Assembly (NCBI GenBank): GCA_030142905.1
Contig: JASJOG010000072.1
Span: 186,001-250,000 of the forward strand
Direction of reading: 5' to 3'
Length of the DNA stretch: 64,000 nt
Source: Heliopora coerulea
Lineage: Eukaryota; Cnidaria; Anthozoa; Scleralcyonacea; Helioporidae
Part shown: piece by piece, positions 41,690 to 51,879 of the stretch
How positions within the stretch are numbered: the first letter of the stretch is position 1
How the letters are laid out: each line of letters starts with the position of its first letter
Notes under the pieces: generated by a model
What the model saw: only the letters and a program-made list of their open reading frames with translations
Told to the model about the DNA's origin: nothing
Database searches by the model: none
Position numbers and translations under genes: made by a program

Positions 41690-42062
41690 GTCCGGTGACA
41701 CAGGAAATATGTCCCCCCTAAGGGTATATCCCCCGGAACAAATTTCTTAGGAAATATTTTCCCCCAAGAGGAATGTTCTTAAGGAAGTTTGTTTCCCTTC
41801 TCAGCATCTCAGAACGCACTCATTTTCATGTCATGAACATTTACCTGGTTGGGTATGCGGTTTTGTAGACTCAACTTTTGCAGAAACATTACGCGACAAT
41901 TCATACATGCAGCAAAACAATTCAAGAGTAACGCACAATAGATTTACCGAAAATAAATTATAATAGAAAAGGGACCAAATTTCCTAAGAGGTAGACATAT
42001 TTCTCAGGAAATATTGCGGGGACATATTTCCTGGGACATATTTGCTGGGACTCCGGGAACTG
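41690..42062. repeat. Palindromic element in pseudogene intron 3
   Basis: The left side has CACAGGAAATATGTCCCC and the right side GGGGACATATTTCCTGGG, with further mirrored pieces (TTCTTAGGAAATATT and mirrored AAATTTCCTAAGA). It is an imperfect foldback of about 370 bp without coding content. Confidence 0.5.
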
Positions 42063-42228
42063 CTGGAACTTGCCAGATGAGAAACAAACTTTTCGAACCG
42101 ACATCAATTTACCCCAGGCATTCTGTGGCGATTGTCGGCACTAGAACTTAACCACTGAGACCAGCAAACTGTGTGGAGACTGGGACCGGAAAATTAAGTA
42201 CTTTACTTACTTGATATCCTCTCATCTA

Positions 42229-42288
42229 ACATTCAGGATAATCCTGAAATGTCCATGATCCTAAGACTCAGAATTATCCTGAATGTTA
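42229..42288. repeat. Short hairpin next to telomere-type repeats
   Basis: AACATTCAGGATAATCCTGA is mirrored by TCAGAATTATCCTGAATGTT about 18 bases later, a near-perfect stem directly before the telomere-like motifs at 42298-42365. Confidence 0.6.
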
Positions 42289-42297
42289 TGATTAGGA

Positions 42298-42365
42298 TTA
42301 GGAATAGGGTTAGGATGCTAACCCTACTCCTAACCCTAACCCTAACCCTAACCCTAATCCTAACC
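42298..42365. repeat. Head-to-head telomere-type motifs
   Basis: TTAGGAATAGGGTTAGG on the left meets GCTAACCCTACTCCTAACCC and further CCCTAA units on the right. The motif direction therefore flips in the middle. It lies in the intron before exon 4 of the SLC27A pseudogene. Confidence 0.85.
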
Positions 42366-42725
42366 GTTGACCGTCGTCAGTTCCTTGACCCTTATGGCTT
42401 ATCGTAAATACCAACACTGCCGACGTGCCGTTCTATTTTATATCATTGTTTGGGTTTAGTTATAACTGTTTTGATGGTCTCTGTTACAGATGTTTTGCTG
42501 TTTATGTACACTTCTGGTACATGTGGACTTCCCAAGGCATCCGTGATGAGACACATCAAGTAGGTGTTTGACAAAAGCGGCACTTTCATAGACAACATGG
42601 CAGCGTGTTGGCCTCGAAAAGAATGAAAAGGTTATAGGGGGTAACTATTTTGTTGGAAGACAAAACAATGCCAGTTCGAATCAAAGCTGTTCCTCGAAAT
42701 TCAAATCGTTCTTTTTTACAGTCTT

Positions 42726-42995
42726 CAGGGGCGTAGTGTATGGGGTGTGTGGGGAGGTGTGACACCCCCCAAAGTTGTCAAAAAACAGAAAATTCGGGCA
42801 AAATTTGGTTTAGCAAGGTAGGTCAAAATCCCATTTAGTTACTGGTTTATTTCTTCAGGTATTTGGGCTGAGGAAGCGAAGGTACACCGTACATGACCTG
42901 AATGCGTGTCAAATTAAATTCGGACAATTTTTGATATGATATTCGGGCAAATTAAGCTGGATACCCCCATTCACAATGGGTTTCCTACACCCCTG
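42726..42995 (+). mobile_element. hAT-like MITE, family B, copy 1
   Basis: It starts CAGGGGCGTAGTG and ends CCTACACCCCTG. The flanking 8-mers ACAGTCTT (42718-42725) and ACAGTGTT (42996-43003) differ at one base. It is related to the element at 58440-58713 in the opposite direction (shared pieces include ATTCGGGCAAA and GACACCCCCC). No coding frame. Confidence 0.75.
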
Positions 42996-43310
42996 ACAGT
43001 GTTAATAATGTACGTACGGCCCACCTGCCCCCTAATCGGTACGCCACTCTCCACGTGATGCCAGTAAGTTAATGATAAATACTTTATTTCACTAAAGTTT
43101 TCTCCTTACAGGTGTTTCTACAATGCCCTTGCCTTGGGCAAACTTATCGGCATTGGCCCAAACGATATCAATTACTGTGTACTGCCGCTGTACCATGCTG
43201 CAGGCACTTTTGCAGCTGGCGTGGCATTATTTCTTGGAACAACGGTGGTCGTTCGTCGAACGTTTTCTGCTAGTCGATTCTGGGATGAATGCGTCCATAA
43301 CAAGGCTACG

Positions 43311-45917
43311 GTAAGAGAGAAGAGCAAATGACAAATAAACTAAAATTTACCAGCTAAGTATAGGTATAAAGAAACCGATATTTGTAGACGCTCTTCTTTA
43401 TAACGATGTACTCTGGCCCGGAGTTAAAACAAGACGGCCCTTTACCTCTTTGTACCATAGAGATTATATAAAACAAGAGGGGGCATGAGTGCGGAAAGTT
43501 GAAGTGAAATTGAACGGGACCATTTTGAGTAAATTGATGGGCAAATTGTTCTTCTTCAGGCCCTTTCCCGTCCGTTCGAGAATCTCGAGGTCGAACAAAT
43601 AAAGTCTAGGGAGCTGTTTCGTCTTTGTTTTGGTTAGCTGTGAAGCAGAAAATAGCTTTTTTGGTTATAATTCAGCTATTATTCTTATTATTATAGCCGT
43701 AATTGTTTTTCATTCTGTCTAAAAAAAAACCAAAATACAAAAATGAAGTGGCAATTGACCATGACCTTGAACTTTTCATACGGGCATGTTTTTTTGCCCC
43801 CACCCCCAATTTGTCCAATATGGCGGCAGTTAATTTTTCCTCCCGCAGTTTAGTGACTCCCAACCCCCAGATGATTTTACTGGTTAAAGGAACGTGTGTC
43901 GGACCTAAAAGGGTTAAATATATCACAGGTAATTCAAAGTTAACGATCCAAGGAAACTGGGGAATTCAGGCAGTGACAGAGACATACAGACGGACAGAAA
44001 GAGAGAGATATGGAACACATGGGTAGTTAAACCTTTCTTGTTTTTAGTTCAGTCAATATATTGGCGAGATATGCCGATACCTCTTGGCTCAGCCTCCTAA
44101 CGACTGCGACAAGAATCACTCGGTCCGAATGATGTTTGGCATGGGTCTTCGTCCGCAGATCTGGAATGAATTTAAACACAGGTTCAACATTCCTCTCATT
44201 GTCGAAGGTTATGCGTCAAGTGAAGGGAACGTTGGTATGGCGAACTACGTTGGCTGTCCTGGAGCAGTAGGATTTCTTCCAGTGTTTTTTTCCGATAACA
44301 TTCCAGTGAAAGTTCTTAAAATGGACCCTGTTACACAAGAGCTGTCCCGTGGTGCAAACGGCTTCTGCATTCCGTGTAAAGCCGGAGAAGTTGGTCAAAT
44401 AGTGGGCAAAATTGACCATAGTAAGGAATATAGTTTTGTTTAAATACTTTCGAGGGCACGTGAGATTTGAAGCCACAATCTTTTGCTGACGTAGCGTAAG
44501 AGGAAATTTACGAGTTGGTATCGTCACACAATGCTCTGAAATCCCTCTTGAATTGGGCATGTTTCAGGGGCTAAAATAACGGGGTAGTTGTGACTGGAAG
44601 GCTAGTGGTAAATTAAAAAAGCTAGTCGTAATTGAGAAAAGGCTAGTTGTAACACAGCCAACGTTTCCGCTAGAGGAGTTGTTGCTTAGTGTAGTTCGAT
44701 CTCAAACAGGAGCAGTACTGGTAATTGGTCTCGCATTTCGGCTGAACTGCAGCGTTCGGTTATGCGTTAAAAAATGGGGATTTTTTAGCCCTTTTGGGGC
44801 TTTTTTCCGTGCACTAAGAACTTTTTTTGACAGTGACGAATGCTCTGGTCATTCGAGATACTTTATGGTCGTTCCTCATCCACGAGAAATCAGAGAGTTG
44901 TAAACTGAACTCTTTTTTTACTAGCTTACCTTAGAGGCTGGGGACACACTGCGATTGATCCGTGATGATGAATCATCGAAATGTACCTTGAATGGCGGGA
45001 ACTATCAGAATGTAAACGTGCCTTCGATCTATTGTTACACCAGTCAATTTGTTTTTGGGAGGCAGTGCTCGCAATTTTCCGGTGCAACAAACTTGCGGGG
45101 GACAAGAAAACGGAGTCGAAACCCGTCGCTAGCAACAAGTCTTGCTTCGTTCGTTGAGTCGTCGCTTTGATAATGGTTGAGTTTGATTCAACTTTGAGCA
45201 AAGCTCAGGCAGGTCGTGAAGGTAAAGAAGGTCGTGAGATGTTCACGAGACAAAATACATTTATAAGACCTTTCGCCGAACAACCGTTACTTCGACAACG
45301 ACTAACAAAAGATTCTCCTAAAGAACAACGAACTAACTCTTTTATACTTTAGGGTCAACGCCATTTGCATAAAGTTAATATAAATATAAATATGTTAATG
45401 TGATATAGTGCATATCTTACTGAATCTCCGTCCTTAATAATTATCTACTTGACCTACTTGTTATTTAACCTTATTAAGTGTCTAATCCTTCTGAACACGA
45501 GGCATGTTGCCGGTGAGAATGTCACTACACATTGCTTTCGTCTTACCACTTTGTTGCGCAACAGAATTGCGAGACCTTTAGCCCAGTATAGCATCAGCTT
45601 TAACTCTATCAGACAGTGGTGATTCCTTTGGCTTTGTGATGTTCTCTAACGCCAGACCGATTTACTCTTCGATGGGAGATCTACCGTCATGAAAAAGTTA
45701 AATAAAATTCTCTCATTAACTCTTTCGAGACGGTGGTGATTCCTTTGGCTATGTAATTTACTCTAACGTCAGACGATTTTACTCTTCATTGAGAGGCCTA
45801 CCGTCAGAAAAAAGTTAAGTTAGCATCCAGACGCCTTCTTTGCCAGAGCTGTCATGCCTTGAGCTCGGAAATGTCTCTTCTTTAAAACTGGCTTTCCTTT
45901 TTTTTCCAACTTTTCAG
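43311..45917 (+). other. Pseudogene introns 5 and 6
   Basis: Intron 5 (43311-44047) and intron 6 (44421-45917) of the left SLC27A copy. Both keep normal donor (GTAAGA, GTAAGG) and acceptor (TTTTTAG, TTTTCAG) sites. Around 45600-45810 two similar blocks (GGTGATTCCTTTGGCT, CTACCGTCA) repeat about 120 bases apart. I see no gene inside. Confidence 0.55.
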
Positions 45918-46490
45918 GCAACCCCATTCGCCGGTTTGACGGTTATGTAAACATAGCGGCCACAGCACAAAAAATCGCTCATGATGTTCTGAAGAAAGGT
46001 GATCAGTGGTTCCTCAGTGGAGACGCTGTGTGGTGCGATGAACTAGGGTACGTGTTCTTTCATGATCGGCTAGGCGATACATTCCGATGGCGTGGCGAGA
46101 ATGTGTCAACTACAGAAGTAGAGGGCGTGATGTCGAAAGTTATTGCTTTGAATTCCGTTGCAGTTTATGGTGTTGAGACACCCGGATGCGAGGGTCGAGC
46201 TGGAATGGCAGCAATTGAAGATCCTGATGACGTAGTTGACGTCAAGTTTCTGGGCAAAAAACTTCCGGAAGTTTTACCGATATACGCACGTCCAATTTTT
46301 CTAAGAATCATAAATTCCGTAGACACGACCGGGACATTTAAGTTACAAAAGGCAAAACTTCGTACAGAAGGGGTTTAATTTATTCATCGTCATCGATAAG
46401 CTCTATTATTTGGATCAGAAATCTGGCGAGTATCGTGTCTTGACAGAAGAGATCTATCGAAAATTCAACAATTGCGAAATGGGTATTTAG

Positions 46491-46834
46491 TTGTGCTAAT
46501 ACTTGGGGGAGGGCAGCAAACATTTAAAAACGGAATTTCGACATACATATTTCTGTAATGGGTCATTTTCAAATTTCACGTGATTTTTAAAAAATGCTAT
46601 ATTTTGTTTCAGTTTATTGACACATAACGTCAACCACATGTTTTTCACTGGGTTCTGCTTAAGTTTATTAAATTGTTTTATAAATACTAAGAATAGGGAT
46701 AAAGTAGTTACATACTGTCAACAGCACGAAAAATTTACTATTTTAATCTTAGAAAAATATATGTTAATTTTCTTATAGATATTACCACTACTCTTTACTA
46801 TTTACATTAAATATTACCTTGAATTACATCAACT
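46491..46834. other. 3' flank of the pseudogene
   Basis: A+T-rich sequence between the end of the left SLC27A copy and the tandem repeat. I recognise nothing in it. Confidence 0.5.
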
Positions 46835-46969
46835 AAGGTCGAAAAATTTCACCAAAAAGTAAAGGGGCTAACTCATGGTTTTTGACGATTTTTCGACCAA
46901 TCTGAAACTTTCGAAGTAAGCTCAGAATAAGAAAGTTTAGCCTACATAATTTAATTTTGGCCTGATTTG

Positions 46970-47082
46970 TGTAGATTCTAACCTTTTATTGTCACAATGT
47001 GTCAAAAAAGTACAATAACAAAAAAACGCGGGTTTCTCGCGTGGTCCTTATCACGTGTTGTTAACGTGCTGTACACGTTACA
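46970..47082 (-). repeat. 3' LTR of the Ty3/gypsy element
   Basis: 113 bp, identical to the LTR at 51304-51416. The polypurine tract lies just inside it, at about 47083-47100 on the minus strand. It holds an AATAAA on the minus strand (AATAAAAGG), a possible poly(A) signal. Confidence 0.93.
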
Positions 47083-47212
47083 TCTCCCTTCTTTTAACAA
47101 AATCAAGTCTTTACTTTAGGTACAAGTGTAATAACATTCAAGAGTAATATCAACAATAGTAACTAGTTCATATCTCGAATCTGTCATTCAGTTCAGTGTT
47201 CCAACCTGTGAT

Positions 47213-50200
47213 CTATGCGTTATCAATCAAGCGTTCGGGTGGTTTGGAGATGCGGCTGGATCTTCTCGGTGTGGGGTAGAAGACAGTAGTTTGTTCGTTA
47301 TTTCGTAGTGCCGTCATTTCTAGTGATGGGTCTTGTTTGTTTTTCTTCAAGTCACGGCGATTTCGTCTGTAAAGGTTGCCATTCGATTCAACGTAATATG
47401 AACGTGGTGCCACTTGTTGTTTACATGTCCCTCGTGACCACGTCGATTGTCCAGGCAAGCGAAGCCAAACTGTATCTCCTGGCAGCAGTGGTTTAAGGGG
47501 TTTGGCATGCTTATCGTAATGATGACGCTGTTTCTTCTTCTGTTTAAGAAGTGCTTGCATGTCATTCTTTGTGTTGTAACGAGGTTGTAAAAGGGTAGTC
47601 GGTGTCAACAGTAGTGTTTTGCAGCGTCGTCCCATAAGTCTTTGTGCTGGTGATGTCTTCATCCCTTCACTTGGAGTGTTACGCCAGTCCAGGAGTGCAA
47701 GATATTCTGACTGGCCGGACGATTTACATTTGTTGAACAGTTTTTTAACCGTTTTCACTGCATTCTCGGCTTTTCCGTTACTTTGTGGATAATGAGGGGA
47801 TGATGTGAGATGTTTGATTGACCATTTCTGGCAAAATGTGGCGAACTCGTCAGAGCTAAATTGTGGACCATTATCCGTTACTATGGTATCTGGAATCCCA
47901 AAACGAGAAAACATTGCTTTCAAGGCTTTGATGACGCTAGGTGACGTTGTAGAAGTTAGGCGCTCAACTTCGATGTAGTTGCTAAAGTAATCAACGACTA
48001 CTAGCAGCTGTCTGTGATCAAAATCGCAAAGATCGGCGGCGACTTTTGTCCAAGGTCGGGCTGGTACTTCGTGCTGGAGAAGTGGCTCTTTCTGTTGTGC
48101 ACTGCTGTGTCGTAAGCAAATGTCACATTTCGACATGTATTCCTTGAACTGTGAGTTCATTTGAGGCCAGTAGAGCGTATCGCGAATGCGGCGTTGGCAT
48201 GCTTCTATTCCAATGTGGCTGGCATGTGCTGCTTTCATAAGTTCTCCTCGAAGAGTTGGAGGTACAACGAGCTGTTGTCCTTTAAAGATTAATGAATCTT
48301 GAACAGTCAGTTGGTCTCTTACATCCCAATAAGCACGTATTTGATTATTGACGTCTTTCTTATTATTTGGCCAACCATACTGGATCGTTTCTGCTAGTTT
48401 CTTCATTACTGTGTCGGCTTCGTTTGCTTTCTTGATTTGGTCGAAACGTGCACGACTGACCGGTAGGGTTTCGGTATGGTCAACTGTTTCCAAAGCGTTG
48501 ATGCTTTCAATATGTTCGTCCAGTGGGAGGTACGCACGACTCAAGGTATCAGCTAGATACAGTGAGGAACCCTTGGTGTAGACAACATTAAGGTTGTAGT
48601 TCTGTAATCGGAGCATCATGCGTTGTAATCGTTTGGGTGCAAGGCAAAGATTCTTTCGGAAAATTGATTCCAAAGGCTTGTGGTCTGACTCGACTGTAAT
48701 GATATCACGACCATAGATATATGCATCAAAGCGTTCACATGCATACAGGATAGCGAGCATTTCTTTCTCAATTTGCGCATATTTGCACTCAGTTGGCGTT
48801 AAAGCACGTGATGCGAAAGCTATAGGATGACCATTTTGTAGTAGTGCAGCACCGAGTCCTGACTGGGAGGCGTCACACTGTATGGTTACTTCTTTGTCGA
48901 CCGAGTAGTACTCTAAAATCGGGGCTTCAGTAACTGCTTTCTTTAGAGCTTGAAATGATGCTTCATGTTTCTTGGTCCAATTCCAGGTGGCTCCTTTCAG
49001 GGTTAGATTACGCAGAGGTTTCGTAATATCTGATAGCTTTGGCAAAAATTTAGCAAGATATTGTGCAAGGCCTAGCAGGCGCTGTATGGCTCGCACGTCG
49101 CTTGGTTTAGGCATTCTGCTTATTGCTTCTACTTTGGCAGGATCTGGACGCAGTCCTTCTGCTGAAGCGATGTGTCCTATGAATGGTACACTAGAACGGC
49201 GCAGTTTCATCTTCTCAGGTGCTAGCTTAATCCCACGCTCTTTGCAGCGTTCCAAAAAGGCAATCAGGTTTTGGTCATGTGATGCTGTTGCTGCTTGTTG
49301 TGTATCACCGTAGCCAACTATCACAAAATCATCTGCAATGACCTCGATTCCTTTCAGGCCTTCGATTAATTCATGCATTCTTCGTTGAAATACTTCCGGG
49401 GCAGACGACAGTCCAAATGGCATACGCAACCATCTGTAACGTCCAAATGGGGTGTGGAACGTGGTTAAATACGACGATTGTTCACTGAGTTTTACGTGCC
49501 AAAAGCCATTGGCTACATCGAGAACTGAGAAGGTTTTCGCTCCATGTAGTCGTGTAGCGATATCTTCAATTACTGGAAGAGGGTAGTGCTCACGCAGAAT
49601 AGCGGCATTTAAATCTTTTGGATCTAGACATATTCGAAGTTGTCCATTCTTCTTTGGGACCACAACCATGCTAGATATCCAATCTGTTGGTCGTGTGACT
49701 TTTGCTATGACTTCTTTTTTTACCAAGTCATCCAAAGACTCTTTAACTTTCTCTCGGATTGCGACTTGAACTCGTCTAGGCGCGTGTTGGACTGGTCTTG
49801 CAGCAGGGTCGAGTTTGACGTTGTATTCTCCCTCAATTAATCCAATTCCTTCTTGAAATACTTCTGGGAATTTCATCACGATTTCTTCCTTCGAAAGAGG
49901 CTGTGACTCTGTAGTATAGACCGCAGCTTTATCTTCAATACTGGTGGGCCGCATGGCATCGTTATCCAAAACATCGACAAGCTTCATGCCAAGACAGGCT
50001 CGTCGGCCCAAAATTGGTCGAAATGAGTTTCCTTTCACTAGGTTACACATCAAGAAGCAAGAGTAGTTTCCTCGCCAAACTTTCAGCTTCACTTGGCCTA
50101 TCACTGGGTGTCGGGCTCCTCCATAGCTAATAATAGATGACGTTGACGCGGTTGTCATGTTTTCTAGGTATACGTCCTTTGTTGCAGCTTTGTAAATATG

Positions 50201-51205
50201 TAGAGGTAGTACATTGCATTGAGCACCAGTATCCAGTTGGAATCGTATGAAGTTGCCATTTTTGATTTTCAAAGTAACCAGCTGAGAGTCATCTAAAACA
50301 TTTGCACTGGTTATTTGGAATATTTCACTGCCATGATCAGTTTCCTCGTCAACTTGTTTAACAAAACTTCCTTCAGGGATATGAAGTCGTTTATCTTGCA
50401 TACATTTTGAAGCAAAGTGGTTCTTTTTCTTGCACTTAAGGCATGTTTTTCCATAGGCTGGGCAGATTTCTTTTTTAAACTCGTGTAGGTGGCCACAGTA
50501 TTTACATTCACTATGCTTGTTCCCAGTTCCTCTAGTTCCTGTACTCGTCGGTGGTTTACGGGGGTAAGTTTGCTGACTTTGTTTCGTCTTCCGGTTCCGG
50601 GGGTGGCGCGGTTTGTAGTGTCTCAGCAAATTTACTTGTTCTCCTTGAAGGTCTTCGACTTCTTTAAGTTGTTTCTGTGACATTTCCGCAGCTCGACAGA
50701 TATCCAGAGTTTTTTTCAAAGTTAGATTTTGCACGCGAAGAAGGCGCTCTCGGACGGTGCAATCAGTTATTCCAAACAGTATACGATCTCGCAGGAGTTC
50801 ATCCGGTGTGACTGTACTGAAGTCACATTTAGAAACTAGCTGTCGAAGTGTAGTTACATACTGGTCAAAGGACTCGTTCGGTTCTTGCTGGCGACAATTG
50901 AAGCGGTACCTTTCCAGTGGTACGTTCGTTCTTGGCTTGGTGTAGGTTTCAAATTTGTTTAACACTTGTTCAATATCAGTCTTGTCATTCTCGTCAGTCC
51001 ATTCAAAAGTTTCAAAAACACGGTTTGCATCATTGCCAATAATCGTTAACAGTGTTGCAACTTGTACCTGTGGTTCCTTGTCTTTCAGCTCTGTTGCAAG
51101 AGCATAATTTTCCCACGTCTTTCGCCAATGCTTCCATTCTTCGGCGGCTTCGGCCGAATGGATATTTAGCGGTTTGGGCACAGGTAAATGTGCGTATATT
51201 GACAT
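47213..51205 (-). CDS. Gag-Pol polyprotein of the Ty3/gypsy element
   Basis: One uninterrupted 1330-residue frame. It carries a Gag region, then two zinc knuckles (CKYCGHLHEFKKEIC and CLKCKKKNHFASKC), an aspartic protease (LDTGAQ), reverse transcriptase (active site ADDFVIVG), RNase H, and integrase. The integrase has an HHCC finger followed by a DDE core (NGPQF, NGKAEN). Gag and Pol are fused without a frameshift. No chromodomain or envelope frame is visible; the C-terminus is a basic, Ser-rich tail. The order protease-RT-RNase H-integrase is that of Ty3/gypsy elements, near the K02A2.6-like group common in invertebrates. All key motifs are present, so it is probably competent; activity is not shown. 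Confidence 0.96.
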   Translation of the reverse strand: MSIYAHLPVPKPLNIHSAEAAEEWKHWRKTWENYALATELKDKEPQVQVATLLTIIGNDANRVFETFEWTDENDKTDIEQVLNKFETYTKPRTNVPLERYRFNCRQQEPNESFDQYVTTLRQLVSKCDFSTVTPDELLRDRILFGITDCTVRERLLRVQNLTLKKTLDICRAAEMSQKQLKEVEDLQGEQVNLLRHYKPRHPRNRKTKQSQQTYPRKPPTSTGTRGTGNKHSECKYCGHLHEFKKEICPAYGKTCLKCKKKNHFASKCMQDKRLHIPEGSFVKQVDEETDHGSEIFQITSANVLDDSQLVTLKIKNGNFIRFQLDTGAQCNVLPLHIYKAATKDVYLENMTTASTSSIISYGGARHPVIGQVKLKVWRGNYSCFLMCNLVKGNSFRPILGRRACLGMKLVDVLDNDAMRPTSIEDKAAVYTTESQPLSKEEIVMKFPEVFQEGIGLIEGEYNVKLDPAARPVQHAPRRVQVAIREKVKESLDDLVKKEVIAKVTRPTDWISSMVVVPKKNGQLRICLDPKDLNAAILREHYPLPVIEDIATRLHGAKTFSVLDVANGFWHVKLSEQSSYLTTFHTPFGRYRWLRMPFGLSSAPEVFQRRMHELIEGLKGIEVIADDFVIVGYGDTQQAATASHDQNLIAFLERCKERGIKLAPEKMKLRRSSVPFIGHIASAEGLRPDPAKVEAISRMPKPSDVRAIQRLLGLAQYLAKFLPKLSDITKPLRNLTLKGATWNWTKKHEASFQALKKAVTEAPILEYYSVDKEVTIQCDASQSGLGAALLQNGHPIAFASRALTPTECKYAQIEKEMLAILYACERFDAYIYGRDIITVESDHKPLESIFRKNLCLAPKRLQRMMLRLQNYNLNVVYTKGSSLYLADTLSRAYLPLDEHIESINALETVDHTETLPVSRARFDQIKKANEADTVMKKLAETIQYGWPNNKKDVNNQIRAYWDVRDQLTVQDSLIFKGQQLVVPPTLRGELMKAAHASHIGIEACQRRIRDTLYWPQMNSQFKEYMSKCDICLRHSSAQQKEPLLQHEVPARPWTKVAADLCDFDHRQLLVVVDYFSNYIEVERLTSTTSPSVIKALKAMFSRFGIPDTIVTDNGPQFSSDEFATFCQKWSIKHLTSSPHYPQSNGKAENAVKTVKKLFNKCKSSGQSEYLALLDWRNTPSEGMKTSPAQRLMGRRCKTLLLTPTTLLQPRYNTKNDMQALLKQKKKQRHHYDKHAKPLKPLLPGDTVWLRLPGQSTWSRGTCKQQVAPRSYYVESNGNLYRRNRRDLKKNKQDPSLEMTALRNNEQTTVFYPTPRRSSRISKPPERLIDNA

Positions 51206-51303
51206 TTCCAGTGGTAGAGACCCCTCGCTTATGGCGTAGATATCTTTAATAGTGATATTTCAGCTAAAGCATTGAAAATATTCACAACCGCGCTGCCACC
51301 ATG

Positions 51304-51416
51304 TGTAGATTCTAACCTTTTATTGTCACAATGTGTCAAAAAAGTACAATAACAAAAAAACGCGGGTTTCTCGCGTGGTCCTTATCACGTGTTGTTAACG
51401 TGCTGTACACGTTACA
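51304..51416 (-). repeat. 5' LTR of the Ty3/gypsy element
   Basis: 113 bp, identical to the 3' LTR. The gag-pol ATG at 51205 lies about 98 bases inside it, so the leader is short and the promoter must lie within the LTR. Confidence 0.93.
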
Positions 51417-51879
51417 TGATTTGAGTCATTTTAAGCCGAAATACAGTTGATTTTTAAGGTCGAAAAATTTCACCAAAAGTAAAGGGGTTAATCCATGGTT
51501 TTTGACGATATTTTTACCAATCGGAATCTTCGAAATAAGCTCGGAATAGATACGTTTAGGCAAAATAATTGAATTTTGGACTCATTTGAATCATTCTGAA
51601 GCGAAATAGAGTCGATTTTTAAAGTCGAAAATTTTTGCCGAAAAGTAAAGAGCGCCATTTTCGATTTTAGTGATACCACTATAACCACAATGCAATGCGC
51701 GGATGGTCGCTTGCCAATTAGTAAGGCAAGTCTTGAATTCTTGTTACTCGTGTGTGTGTACATCACTAGTGATGCATACAAAGAAACCATCCTTTTAACC
51801 AAGGAAGTAAATGAAAACCTGGTCTCTTCGGCAACCTTCAATTTCAAGCAGAATACTGCATCACATTCGAGCTAATAAA

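Larger units (their letters stand above)
38811..46490 (+). pseudogene. Decayed SLC27A (fatty acid transport protein) copy
   Basis: Exon-like pieces match the intact paralogue at 51880-62928: 38811-38974 (N-terminal membrane exon ending FPRDFR), 39673-39714 (last part of exon 2 only), 41434-41589, 42490-42559, 43112-43310, 44048-44420 and 45918-46490. Exon 2 has lost about 350 of its 392 nt. The AMP-binding loop reads TSGTCG instead of TSGTTG. The EFYGATE motif reads EGYASSE. One extra base near 46370 shifts the frame, giving an early stop at 46378 instead of 46490. Exon lengths of 164, 156, 70 and 373 nt equal those of the paralogue and the splice sites are still good, so decay may be recent. 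A transcript skipping exon 2 is possible, but the protein would lack a core segment of the ligase fold. An assembly error could also hide exon 2. Confidence 0.82.
46970..51416 (-). mobile_element. Ty3/gypsy LTR retrotransposon, full length
   Basis: A 4447-bp element transcribed leftwards. Its 113-bp LTRs at 51304-51416 (5') and 46970-47082 (3') are identical by eye and have TG...CA ends. TGATTTG stands on both outer sides (46963-46969 and 51417-51423), a likely target duplication, though 7 bases is longer than usual for this group and the boundaries may shift by one or two. Inside the 5' LTR a TGGTGGCAGCGC stretch is in the place of the tRNA primer-binding site. A purine tract (AAAAGAAGGGAGA) precedes the 3' LTR. 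The single coding frame is intact, so the element inserted recently and may still be active. Confidence 0.95.
46835..51665. repeat. 166-bp tandem repeat split by the LTR retrotransposon
   Basis: Unit 1 starts AAGGTCGAAAAATTTCACCA at 46835, is cut at 46969 and resumes at 51424-51455 after the insertion. Unit 2 is 51456-51621, and a partial unit 3 starts at 51622. Without the insert the units are about 167 and 166 bases long, with moderate divergence. This is a satellite-like short array of about 2.3 units. Confidence 0.8.

Noticed and set aside
44679..45352. Short frames on both strands in the pseudogene's last intron
   Set aside because: They overlap each other, have no recognised motifs and lie between good splice sites of the SLC27A structure.
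47308..51249. Plus-strand frames across the retrotransposon
   Set aside because: They are antisense to the intact gag-pol frame and show no domain of their own.
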